Shown: piece by piece, positions 25,901 through 33,316 of the stretch
Layout of the letters: the number at the start of each line of letters is the position of its first letter
How positions within the stretch are numbered: the stretch's first letter is position 1
Assembly (NCBI RefSeq): GCF_018598225.1
Contig: NZ_JAHESF010000014.1
Location: forward strand, 62,001 to 126,000
Origin: Chryseosolibacter histidinae
GTDB lineage: Bacteria > Bacteroidota > Bacteroidia > Cytophagales > Cyclobacteriaceae
Length of the DNA stretch: 64,000 nt
Reading direction: 5' to 3'
The notes under the pieces: generated by a model
Databases searched by the model: none
The model's input: the letters and a program-made list of their open reading frames with translations, nothing else
What the model was told of the DNA's origin: nothing
Program-made: the position numbers and the translations under genes

Positions 25901-26899
25901 ATGGACTATATCTTCATCATCTGCACCCTGGCCGTGGGGCACAGCCTGTTCATGGCCCTGACGCTGCTCATCATCGGTAAGAAACGGGCTAACCGGCTGC
26001 TGGCTTTGCTGCTTTTTCTGCTGGCCCTGCGGGTGGGCAAATCGGTGGTGGGCATGTTCTTCCTGCCGGGTATGGTGTATGAGCTGAGCGCTGTGGGGGT
26101 GGTGGCCATGGCTGCCATCGGTCCGGTGCTGGTGCTCCTGGTCAAAAGCCTGTTTGTAACGTCGCCTCCTTCAAGAAATATCTACTGGCACTTTCTACCC
26201 GCTGCCCTCCTTCCCTTCATCTTGCCGTTGTCGGGATGGAAGGTCCTCGGCCCCGCCTACTATACCATCACGCTGCATGTGCTGATCTATATTATACTAT
26301 GTTACTGGCTGGTGTGGAGTAATCGCAGCCTGTTCAGGACCGACGACCTGAAATGGAAATGGGCGCTCAACCTGCTGGCAGCTGTGAGCTTACTTTGGTG
26401 CTCGTTCGTGCTACAGGTCACCGTGTATCAACGCCTGATCTATGCGGTCAATGTCATCACGGCAGCCCTGGTATTTTACGCGCTCTCGCTCTGGGCGATC
26501 AAACGCGCGAGGATCTTTCTTCCCGACCCCAGGCAAAAGTCTGAACCCACCGATACCGAAGCTTATGAAGCGCTGGGGAAACAAATCCGACAAATGCTGG
26601 AGGCAGAACAGATCTTCACCGATCCGAACCTTACGGTTACATCGCTGGCCGCAAGGCTCAAGGTACAGCCTTACCTTCTTTCCAGGGCCATCAATTATTT
26701 TTTCAAAAAGAGTTTTTCGGAGCTGCTCATCCAGTACAGGATCAAAAAAGCGGAGCAACTGCTTCTGTCACCGCAGCATAAAAACTACACGGTAGAGGCC
26801 ATCGCTTTTGAAAGCGGGTTCAACACACCTTCAGCGTTTTATGCGGCGTTTAAGAAGATACATAAGACGACGCCGGCGAGGTTTAAAGTAGGGAACTAG
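25901..26899 (+). CDS. Membrane-anchored AraC-family transcriptional regulator
   Basis: 332 residues. The N-terminal two thirds contain six or seven hydrophobic segments (about 1-24, 28-55, 58-85, 95-112, 120-140, 150-170 and 180-200). The C-terminal about 110 residues form an AraC DNA-binding domain: LTVTSLAARLKVQPYLLSRAINYFFKKSF (first HTH), then AIAFESGFNTPSAFYAAFKKIHKTTPARFK (second HTH). The architecture is a one-component membrane sensor-regulator, common in Bacteroidota. Target genes are unknown; the divergent ankyrin gene is an obvious candidate. The TAG stop forms part of the GGTTGCC repeat arm. Confidence 0.88.
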   Translation: MDYIFIICTLAVGHSLFMALTLLIIGKKRANRLLALLLFLLALRVGKSVVGMFFLPGMVYELSAVGVVAMAAIGPVLVLLVKSLFVTSPPSRNIYWHFLPAALLPFILPLSGWKVLGPAYYTITLHVLIYIILCYWLVWSNRSLFRTDDLKWKWALNLLAAVSLLWCSFVLQVTVYQRLIYAVNVITAALVFYALSLWAIKRARIFLPDPRQKSEPTDTEAYEALGKQIRQMLEAEQIFTDPNLTVTSLAARLKVQPYLLSRAINYFFKKSFSELLIQYRIKKAEQLLLSPQHKNYTVEAIAFESGFNTPSAFYAAFKKIHKTTPARFKVGN

Positions 26900-27013
26900 T
26901 TGCCGGTTGCCAGTTACCGGTTGCCAGTTTAGTACGGAGAATAGTTAGACGTTCCAGGCTTCGATTTTGACAACTCACCAGAACCGGCAACCGGGGACCG
27001 GCAACTGGCAACC
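26898..27013. repeat. Inverted-repeat element, GGTTGCC family, filling a convergent junction
   Basis: The left arm (26898-26930) has units AGTTGCC, GGTTGCC, AGTTACC, GGTTGCC, AGTTT. The right arm (26982-27013) is complementary (AACCGGCAACCGG, GGACCGGCAACTGGCAACC). The loop is about 51 bases. It starts inside the AraC-gene stop and ends one base before the stop of the convergent HAD gene, so there is no other sequence in the junction. Confidence 0.88.
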
Positions 27014-27014
27014 A

Positions 27015-27698
27015 TCACAGCAGTTTTAAAACATCCCTGATCTTCTCCGCCTGCCTGAAATTCTTGTTCTCGATCGTGGTTTCTATGGTCTCGTGGGCCC
27101 AGGTGATGTGATACGGAACGTGGATGGCGTGGCCTCCGATGTTGAGCACGGGCAGGGCGTCTGACTTCAGGGAATTGCCGATCATGAGAAATTCTTCCGG
27201 CTTGATGTCGAGGTGTTTGATCAGTTTACGATAGTCGTCTTCGCGTTTGTCTGACATGATCTCGATGTGGTGGAAATAATGCTCGAGCTTTGATTTCTTC
27301 AGCTTGCGTTCCTGGTCCAGCAGGTCACCCTTGGTAGCCATCACCAGGCGGTAGTTTCCCTTCAGCGCGTTGAGCACGTCCTCCACACCATCGATGATCT
27401 CCACGGGTTTCTGCAGCAGGTCCTTGCCCTCCTGGAGGATCCTTTCGATGACCTCCAGCGGAATGGTCTTCTCCGATATGCGCAGCGCTGTTTCGATCAT
27501 CGACAGGATAAATCCCTTGATGCCATATCCGTACAACGTGAGGTTGTCGATCTCCGTCTTCAGGAGCTCGCGGGCTACGGTATGCTGGGGCAGGTAATCC
27601 TGGAATAATTCAAAGAAGCGGTTTTCGGTCTCGCGGAAATAAGGCTCATTCACCCACAGGGTATCATCGGCATCGAAGGCTATCACTTTCAGTTGCAT
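27015..27698 (-). CDS. HAD-superfamily hydrolase
   Basis: 227 residues. Motif I is VIAFDADDTLWV (nucleophile Asp near residue 9), with an alpha-helical cap of about 90 residues, motif II in RLVMATKGD (Thr near 121), the motif III lysine in the KSKLEHYF region, and motif IV in FLMIGNSLKSDALPVLNIGG. A phosphatase of the HAD-IA type, probably acting on a small phosphorylated metabolite; substrate not predictable. The AraC-type gene and the ATP-grasp cassette flank it with no functional link. Confidence 0.88.
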   Translation of the reverse strand: MQLKVIAFDADDTLWVNEPYFRETENRFFELFQDYLPQHTVARELLKTEIDNLTLYGYGIKGFILSMIETALRISEKTIPLEVIERILQEGKDLLQKPVEIIDGVEDVLNALKGNYRLVMATKGDLLDQERKLKKSKLEHYFHHIEIMSDKREDDYRKLIKHLDIKPEEFLMIGNSLKSDALPVLNIGGHAIHVPYHITWAHETIETTIENKNFRQAEKIRDVLKLL

Positions 27699-27858
27699 CA
27701 GTTTGTCTCTGCTATTTGAATATTAAACGCAATTTACAATCATAGAATTCGATTGCATAGAAAATAAAAGAACCACACTAAAAAAGTGTTCCCATAAATA
27801 AGTATTTTGAATTGTGCTCCGTGAAACCGGTGCGCGGCAACCTCACCTGAACTGTTAT

Positions 27859-29307
27859 ATGGTCAACCCAGATCTCCTTAGGGAATATCCTTCGATACCA
27901 TCCGTGTGGGATGAAATGTATGATCAGCAAGCGGTGCGCAAACATTACCAGGATGTTCACCGGTTCCTGTCGCACATTGCGCCGGAAGAGCTCGGCAAGA
28001 AGGAAGAGCTTGCCAAAAGGCTTTTTATGAGCCAGGGCGTTACGTTCACCGTTTACTCCAGCGGTGAGGGCATCGAAAAGATCTTCCCCTTCGACATCAT
28101 TCCCCGCATCATCACAGGCCACGAGTGGGACTTCATCGACAGGGGTATCAAGCAGCGACTGAAAGCGCTCAATCTTTTTCTGAAAGATGTTTATTCCGAG
28201 CAGTTCATCCTCAAGGATGGCGTGGTGCCGGTCGGCCTGATCTACACCTGTCCGCATTACCTGCGCGAGATGCAGGGCCTGAAAGTACCGCATGACATCT
28301 ATGTTCACATTGCAGGCATCGACCTGATCAGGGACCATGACGGCACTTTTTATGTACTGGAAGACAACCTGAGAACGCCATCAGGTGTTTCTTATATGAT
28401 CGAGAACCGCGAGATCACCAAACGCCTTTTTCCCGACCTCATTCCCAAGAACTTTGTAAAACCGGTTACACAATATCCCAACATCCTTCATCGCAACCTG
28501 ATGTCGTTGTCGCCGCGGCAGGTATCTAATCCCAACGTTGTGCTGCTGACGCCCGGCATTTACAATTCTGCCTATTTCGAACATGCCACGCTGGCGCGCC
28601 TGATGGGCGTTGAGCTGGTGGAGGGCCGTGATCTTGTGGTAGACAATCACAAGGTTTACATGAAGACCACAGACGGGCTTCAGCAGGTGGATGTCATTTA
28701 CAGACGGGTTGACGATGACTTCCTTGATCCGCTCGTATTCAACCCGGAAAGTACGCTTGGCGTCTCGGGCATCCTCTCGGCTTACCGCAAGGGAACCGTG
28801 GCGATCGTGAATGCGCTCGGCAACGGTGTGGCTGATGACAAAGCTATTTACGCGTATGTTCCGGAGATGATCCGGTACTACCTGAATGAGGAGCCGTTGC
28901 TTAAGAATGTTCCCACGCACCGGCTTGAAAACCAGGATGAGCTTATGCATGTGCTTGCCAACATCCGGAAGATGGTGGTCAAAAAGACCAACGAATCGGG
29001 CGGATATGGAATGCTGATGGGCCATACAGCCTCGGAAGAGGAGATCGAAGCGTACAAAAAAGAGATCGTAAAAGCGCCGCGGCAGTTCATCGCCCAGCCG
29101 ATCATCAGCCTTTCAACAGCACCTTGCTACATCAACGGCAAACTTCAGCCGCGAAGGCTCGATCTCCGTCCGTTTGCCTTGTGCGGGCCTGGCGGGATCG
29201 AAATTGTTCCTGGTGGATTGACCCGGGTGGCGCTGAAGGAAGGCTCGCTCGTGGTGAATTCGTCGCAGGGAGGTGGCAGCAAAGACACGTGGGTGCTTGC
29301 CATTTAA
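27859..29307 (+). CDS. Circularly permuted ATP-grasp family protein
   Basis: 482 residues from ATG 27859; the 15 in-frame codons before it are unlike the family start. Family features: WDEMYDQQAVRKHY, FIDRGIKQRLKALNLFLKDVY, the ATP-binding segment FYVLEDNLRTPSGVSYMIENR, YRRVDDDFLDPLVF, and the C-terminal LRPFALCGPGGIEIVPGGLTRVAL and SQGGGSKDTWVL. The family (DUF404/DUF407) is predicted to ligate peptides or amino acids. First gene of a three-gene cassette with an alpha-E and a transglutaminase-like protein, a gene set conserved across many bacteria. The reaction and product have not been established to my knowledge. Confidence 0.92.
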   Translation: MVNPDLLREYPSIPSVWDEMYDQQAVRKHYQDVHRFLSHIAPEELGKKEELAKRLFMSQGVTFTVYSSGEGIEKIFPFDIIPRIITGHEWDFIDRGIKQRLKALNLFLKDVYSEQFILKDGVVPVGLIYTCPHYLREMQGLKVPHDIYVHIAGIDLIRDHDGTFYVLEDNLRTPSGVSYMIENREITKRLFPDLIPKNFVKPVTQYPNILHRNLMSLSPRQVSNPNVVLLTPGIYNSAYFEHATLARLMGVELVEGRDLVVDNHKVYMKTTDGLQQVDVIYRRVDDDFLDPLVFNPESTLGVSGILSAYRKGTVAIVNALGNGVADDKAIYAYVPEMIRYYLNEEPLLKNVPTHRLENQDELMHVLANIRKMVVKKTNESGGYGMLMGHTASEEEIEAYKKEIVKAPRQFIAQPIISLSTAPCYINGKLQPRRLDLRPFALCGPGGIEIVPGGLTRVALKEGSLVVNSSQGGGSKDTWVLAI

Positions 29308-29349
29308 GATCGTCGCCAGATGAAAGTTCAAGTATGACTATAAATTTCT

Positions 29350-30285
29350 ATGCTAAGCCGCGTTGCTGATTCGCTTTACTGGATGTCGCGTTACATGGAG
29401 CGCACCGACAGCATCATGCGTATGCTCAAGACAAACTACGCCTCTTCACAGGATAACATCCAGGAATTTACCTGGCGCCCTGTGCTCAAGATCTTCACTT
29501 ACCTCGACGACGATGGTATCGGCAGGATGCAAGACGACACACGCGTGGTGCTCCAATACATGGTGGCCGACAAGGAGAACCCGAACTCCGTCTACAACAT
29601 GGTGGTGCGTTCGCGTGAGAATGCGCGCTCGGTACAGGATCACATCACCAAAGAGCTGTGGCAATGCCTGAACGAGTTCTACCATCTCATCAAGGAGGAT
29701 AAGCTATCGATCATGCTTCAGTATGACGATCCCGTAACAACGCTCGATATATTGATCCGCCAGAGCATGCTGTATTACGGCACCTCTGAGTCGACCATGT
29801 TCCGCGGCGATGGTTTCTCGTTCATGAACCTGGGGCGATACCTGGAACGTGCCATTCAGGCTGTGGACATCCTCGATGTGCGGTTCAGCGATCTCTCTTA
29901 TGATATGGAGAAAACAGCGGATGTCATGTACTGGAAACACCTGCTGCTCTCTGTCTCCGGATACGCACTGTACCTCAAAACATACCGCTCGGCCTTCGAG
30001 GCGCGCAACATTGTTAACCAGATCATTTTCAATACCCACTTCCCCCGCTCGGTGCTCTATTCGCTGAATGCCCTCCAGCGCTATTTCGACCGCCTGCAGA
30101 ACGACCTGAACACGGAAGGATACCGGGCGATCAATTTCAGGATCGGAAAGCTGCGCAGCAAGATCCAATACTCTAATTTACAGCATGTTTCGGAAGTGGG
30201 CCTTCACAATTTCCTTTCCAGCCTCAATCACGACCTGCAAGACATTGGTAATGCGCTGAACCAGTACTATTTTGCATATAGTTGA
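29350..30285 (+). CDS. Alpha-E domain-containing protein
   Basis: 311 residues, entirely helical. It begins MLSRVADSLYWMSRYMERTDS, the strongly conserved alpha-E (DUF403) N-terminus; other family features are MVVRSRENARSVQDHIT, FMNLGRYLERAIQAVDILDVR and FNTHFPRSVLYSLNALQRYF. It lies 42 bases after the ATP-grasp gene and nine bases before the transglutaminase gene. In the family it is nearly always found with those two partners, sometimes fused to them; no enzymatic activity is assigned. Confidence 0.93.
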   Translation: MLSRVADSLYWMSRYMERTDSIMRMLKTNYASSQDNIQEFTWRPVLKIFTYLDDDGIGRMQDDTRVVLQYMVADKENPNSVYNMVVRSRENARSVQDHITKELWQCLNEFYHLIKEDKLSIMLQYDDPVTTLDILIRQSMLYYGTSESTMFRGDGFSFMNLGRYLERAIQAVDILDVRFSDLSYDMEKTADVMYWKHLLLSVSGYALYLKTYRSAFEARNIVNQIIFNTHFPRSVLYSLNALQRYFDRLQNDLNTEGYRAINFRIGKLRSKIQYSNLQHVSEVGLHNFLSSLNHDLQDIGNALNQYYFAYS

Positions 30286-30294
30286 TAGTACAGC

Positions 30295-31239
30295 ATGGCA
30301 AAATTCAAGATCCAGCACATTACCCGGTATACCTATGAAGTTCCCGTTCGCGACAGCGCCAACCAGATCATGTTGTATCCCATCACCGACGAGCACCAGG
30401 AAATAACACTCCATGCCATCAGCGTCACCGGCAACCCCGATGTCGACATCCATCGCGACATATTCGGAAACAAAGTGGGCACTTTCACCCATTCACATCC
30501 GCACCGCGAGCTCGTGATCGATTCACGGCTGGAAGTGATCACAAAAAGTAAAAAGCTGCCGGAAGATGCGCTGCCCATCGAAGCGCAGTGGCAAGCCCTG
30601 GAGAAGGTAAAGGACCAGATACCCTTCATCGACTTCCTGAGGCTGGAACCATTTCAAGCCCTGCCCGAAGTTGAAAAGCTCATGGACGAAGTGCGCTGCA
30701 AGAACTGCTCGCCCCTGGTATCAGCACAGGAATTCTGCACTTATGTATTCACGAACTTCACGTACAAGAAAGGTATCACCACCGTTGAGACCACGCTCGA
30801 TGAGATCTGGAAGATCCGGTCTGGTGTATGCCAGGACTTCGCCCATTTTCTGTTGGCCATCCTGCGGCTCTTCAACATCCCGGCCCGCTATGTCAGCGGA
30901 TATATTTGCCCCAACAAAAACGGTATGCGTGGCGAAGGCGCAACCCATGCCTGGGTGGAGGCTTACATCCCCGACTATGGATGGCTCGGGCTCGACCCCA
31001 CCAATAACTGTATCGCCAACGAAAACCACGTGCGGCTGGCGGTCGGAAAAAACTTTTCAGACTGTTCTCCGGTTCGCGGCACTTATCGTGGAACGTCCAA
31101 TCACACGCTTGAAGTAGCTGTCACCGTTTCTTATGAGAACGGGCAGCTCAGCGCAGGTGTGCAGGAAGACGCTCTTCCAGTCTCTTCCATCAGCAGAAAC
31201 TCCTTCCGCAAGCATCAGGAAATGCAGATGCAGCAGTAG
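30295..31239 (+). CDS. Transglutaminase-like cysteine protease family protein
   Basis: 314 residues. The N-terminal bacterial transglutaminase-like domain (about 1-85, FKIQHITRYTYEVPVRDSAN) precedes the catalytic core: Cys in SGVCQDFAHFLLAILR (about 180), His in GATHAWVEAYIPDYGW (about 220) and Asp in LDPTNN (about 236). No signal peptide is visible, so it is probably cytoplasmic. In this cassette it may hydrolyse or transfer amide bonds made by the ATP-grasp partner; this is inference from chemistry of the families. Confidence 0.93.
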   Translation: MAKFKIQHITRYTYEVPVRDSANQIMLYPITDEHQEITLHAISVTGNPDVDIHRDIFGNKVGTFTHSHPHRELVIDSRLEVITKSKKLPEDALPIEAQWQALEKVKDQIPFIDFLRLEPFQALPEVEKLMDEVRCKNCSPLVSAQEFCTYVFTNFTYKKGITTVETTLDEIWKIRSGVCQDFAHFLLAILRLFNIPARYVSGYICPNKNGMRGEGATHAWVEAYIPDYGWLGLDPTNNCIANENHVRLAVGKNFSDCSPVRGTYRGTSNHTLEVAVTVSYENGQLSAGVQEDALPVSSISRNSFRKHQEMQMQQ

Positions 31240-31272
31240 TAAAACCGAAGAAATGAAGCTGCCTTGCCGCGC

Positions 31273-32415
31273 TTAGCGGTAAACAGAGAGCTCATCAAGG
31301 CGAAGCCGCGTGTACTCCCGTGCAATCCTGATCGTATCATCGGAGCTGAGATACCGTTTGTAATAGGCAACGGCCTGCGACTTATCCTTGTAATACACAT
31401 CGTAGTTGCGGGCCAGGTGATACAGCAGAATATCGGATTTTGAACTTTCGTAAGCAGCCTTATAATATTTGATGGCGCTTTTGAAATCTTTCAGGCTTTC
31501 GTAGCTCGTGGCCAGTTGCGTATAGTACGTGCTGATGTTCTCCGAAATTCCTTCTTCAATAGCCTTGTTCAGATATGCTACGGCGCTGTCGGGTCTGTTG
31601 GTCTGCTGGAACGAAACACCGAGGTAATAATAGATCCACTCCGCTTTTACACCTGCTGCAGATAAAAACCGCATGCAGGGAATCACCTTTTCGAACTCAT
31701 CCAGCTGAAAGTAACTGATGCCCAGCAACCGTGCATAGGCGGGAATGGTGTCACCTTTAGACATCAGCTGTTCCGTGGTCTGCACCACTTCCCTGTATTT
31801 TTTTTCACCGAGCTGTGCCTTGGCGAGCAGCAGCCTGAGCTGCGGACTGCGATTGATCTGTGTTGCATGCGTGAGTATACTATCCGCCACTTCATACAGC
31901 TCGTCTTCCAGCAAGGCATTGCCTAACGATATATACGCCTCAATATCCCTCGGACTAAGACTTACGGCTTTCAGATAAAGAAAAATAGAGGTTTTGATGT
32001 CGTTGTTCTGAGAGGCTATCTGTGCGTATTGCTTATAATAGAAACTGTTCAGGGAATCTGTCGCAATGATCTGTTGGTAACACTGCACCGCTTTGTTGTA
32101 CTGGTTGTTCCTCGAATACAGCTGCCCAAGCTGATGCAGGGCGTTTGTATTGGCGGAATCGATCGCTGTAACGCTTTCGAAGGCGCTGATGGCACTGGCG
32201 TAATCTCCCATCCTGAAATAACAATAACCCTGGCGTTGGATTACCTCGATATCAAGGGTGTCTGTGGATTGTTGCAACAGATTCAACGCATCATCGAACC
32301 GGTAACTGGCGATAAGGCGATCGGCCTCCCAGATCAGGTTTACGTTTCTTTCAGTTTTCTGCGCTGCACCGTACAGGGCACAAGCCAGGGCACACAAAAG
32401 GAGGGTATATTTCAT
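31273..32415 (-). CDS. Exported tetratricopeptide-repeat protein
   Basis: 380 residues. Signal peptide 1-19 (LLLCALACALYGAAQ), then about nine TPR units through to the C-terminus (for example YCYFRMGDYASAISAFESV, LGQLYSRNNQYNKAVQCYQQ, LGNALLEDELYEVADSIL, YLGVSFQQTNRPDSAVAYLN, LATSYESLKDFKSAIKYYKA). Such proteins scaffold envelope complexes. Convergent with the transglutaminase gene with only 33 bases between, and divergent from the small membrane protein at 32535. Confidence 0.85.
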   Translation of the reverse strand: MKYTLLLCALACALYGAAQKTERNVNLIWEADRLIASYRFDDALNLLQQSTDTLDIEVIQRQGYCYFRMGDYASAISAFESVTAIDSANTNALHQLGQLYSRNNQYNKAVQCYQQIIATDSLNSFYYKQYAQIASQNNDIKTSIFLYLKAVSLSPRDIEAYISLGNALLEDELYEVADSILTHATQINRSPQLRLLLAKAQLGEKKYREVVQTTEQLMSKGDTIPAYARLLGISYFQLDEFEKVIPCMRFLSAAGVKAEWIYYYLGVSFQQTNRPDSAVAYLNKAIEEGISENISTYYTQLATSYESLKDFKSAIKYYKAAYESSKSDILLYHLARNYDVYYKDKSQAVAYYKRYLSSDDTIRIAREYTRLRLDELSVYR

Positions 32416-32534
32416 AAGGAAAGCTTTTTGTGGAAATTAGGGAAAGGAACAACCATTAACAAATCTATCCTATTATGCTGGCCTGATTGTCGAAGAAATG
32501 AATAACTTCCAGCTGCACAATTCAGGAGTGTTTT

Positions 32535-33080
32535 ATGCCTAATTTCAAGTTCGCGGCTGCGCTTGCCATCAGTCTCTTCATCATCGGCACAGGTATTCTC
32601 ATCTGGTTTTACTTCAACCCCTCTTCGTTCGTTGCGTTTGTGGCCTACCAGTTCACCATCCTCGCCATCATCGTTAACTGGATCTATGCCGGCGTGCTCC
32701 TGTTCAATTTCCTGAAAGCCAGGATCTCCATTCCCGTGCTGCTGAAATCGCTGGGCGTAACCGTGCTCAATATCCCGGTAGGGATCTTATATGCTTACAT
32801 CATGGTGTGGCTGCTGAGCTATGCCCGTATCACGTTTAAAAACTCCACCGGCACTGACCTGGGCATCATCCGCATAGAAGGCTGCCAGGAAAAAGAGATC
32901 ACAGACCTGAAAAACGATGACTCCCGTACGGTTTGGATCAAAATACCCGGAGATTGTGCCATTACCATTGCTTATGATATTAACGGGGAGCAGCGCAGAG
33001 AAACGGTGATCGGTTATCTGGTTCCGGAGGGAGGGATTAAAGCGACTTTCGAATTAAAGAAAGAAGTAAGGAGTAAGTAG
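32535..33080 (+). CDS. Small membrane protein, unknown function
   Basis: 181 residues. Three hydrophobic segments (about 7-27, 33-57 and 68-95) are followed by a soluble C-terminal domain (about 100-175) with TGTDLGIIRIEGCQEKEI and VWIKIPGDCAITIAYDINGEQRRETV, which looks like a small beta sandwich. I do not recognise the family. The last codons (KKEVRSK) and the stop are encoded by a GTAAGGA-type repeat arm, so the true ancestral C-terminus may have been different. Confidence 0.7.
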   Translation: MPNFKFAAALAISLFIIGTGILIWFYFNPSSFVAFVAYQFTILAIIVNWIYAGVLLFNFLKARISIPVLLKSLGVTVLNIPVGILYAYIMVWLLSYARITFKNSTGTDLGIIRIEGCQEKEITDLKNDDSRTVWIKIPGDCAITIAYDINGEQRRETVIGYLVPEGGIKATFELKKEVRSK

Positions 33081-33177
33081 TAACCCTCCTTCGCTTCATC
33101 CGCACCGGCCCACACAAGCTAGGGAGGGTAAAGGAGTAAGAAGTAAGGAGCCAGGAGTCAGAAGCCAGGAGCCAGAA
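33062..33177. repeat. GTAAGGA-family repeat arms and ACCCTCC/GGAGGGT inverted repeat
   Basis: Arm 1 (33062-33083) overlaps the end of the membrane-protein gene (units GTAAGGA, GTAAGTA, GTAA). Arm 2 (33131-33177) has units GTAAGAA, GTAAGGA, GCCAGGA, GTCAGAA, GCCAGGA, GCCAGAA in the same orientation as arm 1, so unlike most loci here the pair is direct. Between them ACCCTCC (33083-33089) and GGAGGGT (33123-33129) form a 7-bp inverted repeat. Confidence 0.65.
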
Positions 33178-33240
33178 GGGAGTGGTGTGAGATCTTCCTG
33201 TGGAGTGATGTTCGGAGACTGGGTGAGTGGCAAAGGGTTG

Positions 33241-33282
33241 AAATAAAAATAAAAAAAGGCATTGAGGAGGTCCCCAATGCCT
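33241..33282 (-). terminator. Rho-independent terminator of the NagB-LmbE gene
   Basis: Read on the minus strand, AGGCATTG-GGGA pairs with TCCTCAATGCCT (33257-33282, one mismatch) and is followed by a T-rich run (33241-33256). Between it and the gene stop lies the perfect 16-bp palindrome CCCGATAGCTATCGGG (33291-33306), a sequence type that is repeated in Bacteroidota; an imperfect relative lies at 63447-63466. Confidence 0.85.
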
Positions 33283-33316
33283 AATGTCCTCCCGATAGCT
33301 ATCGGGATCCTATGAA

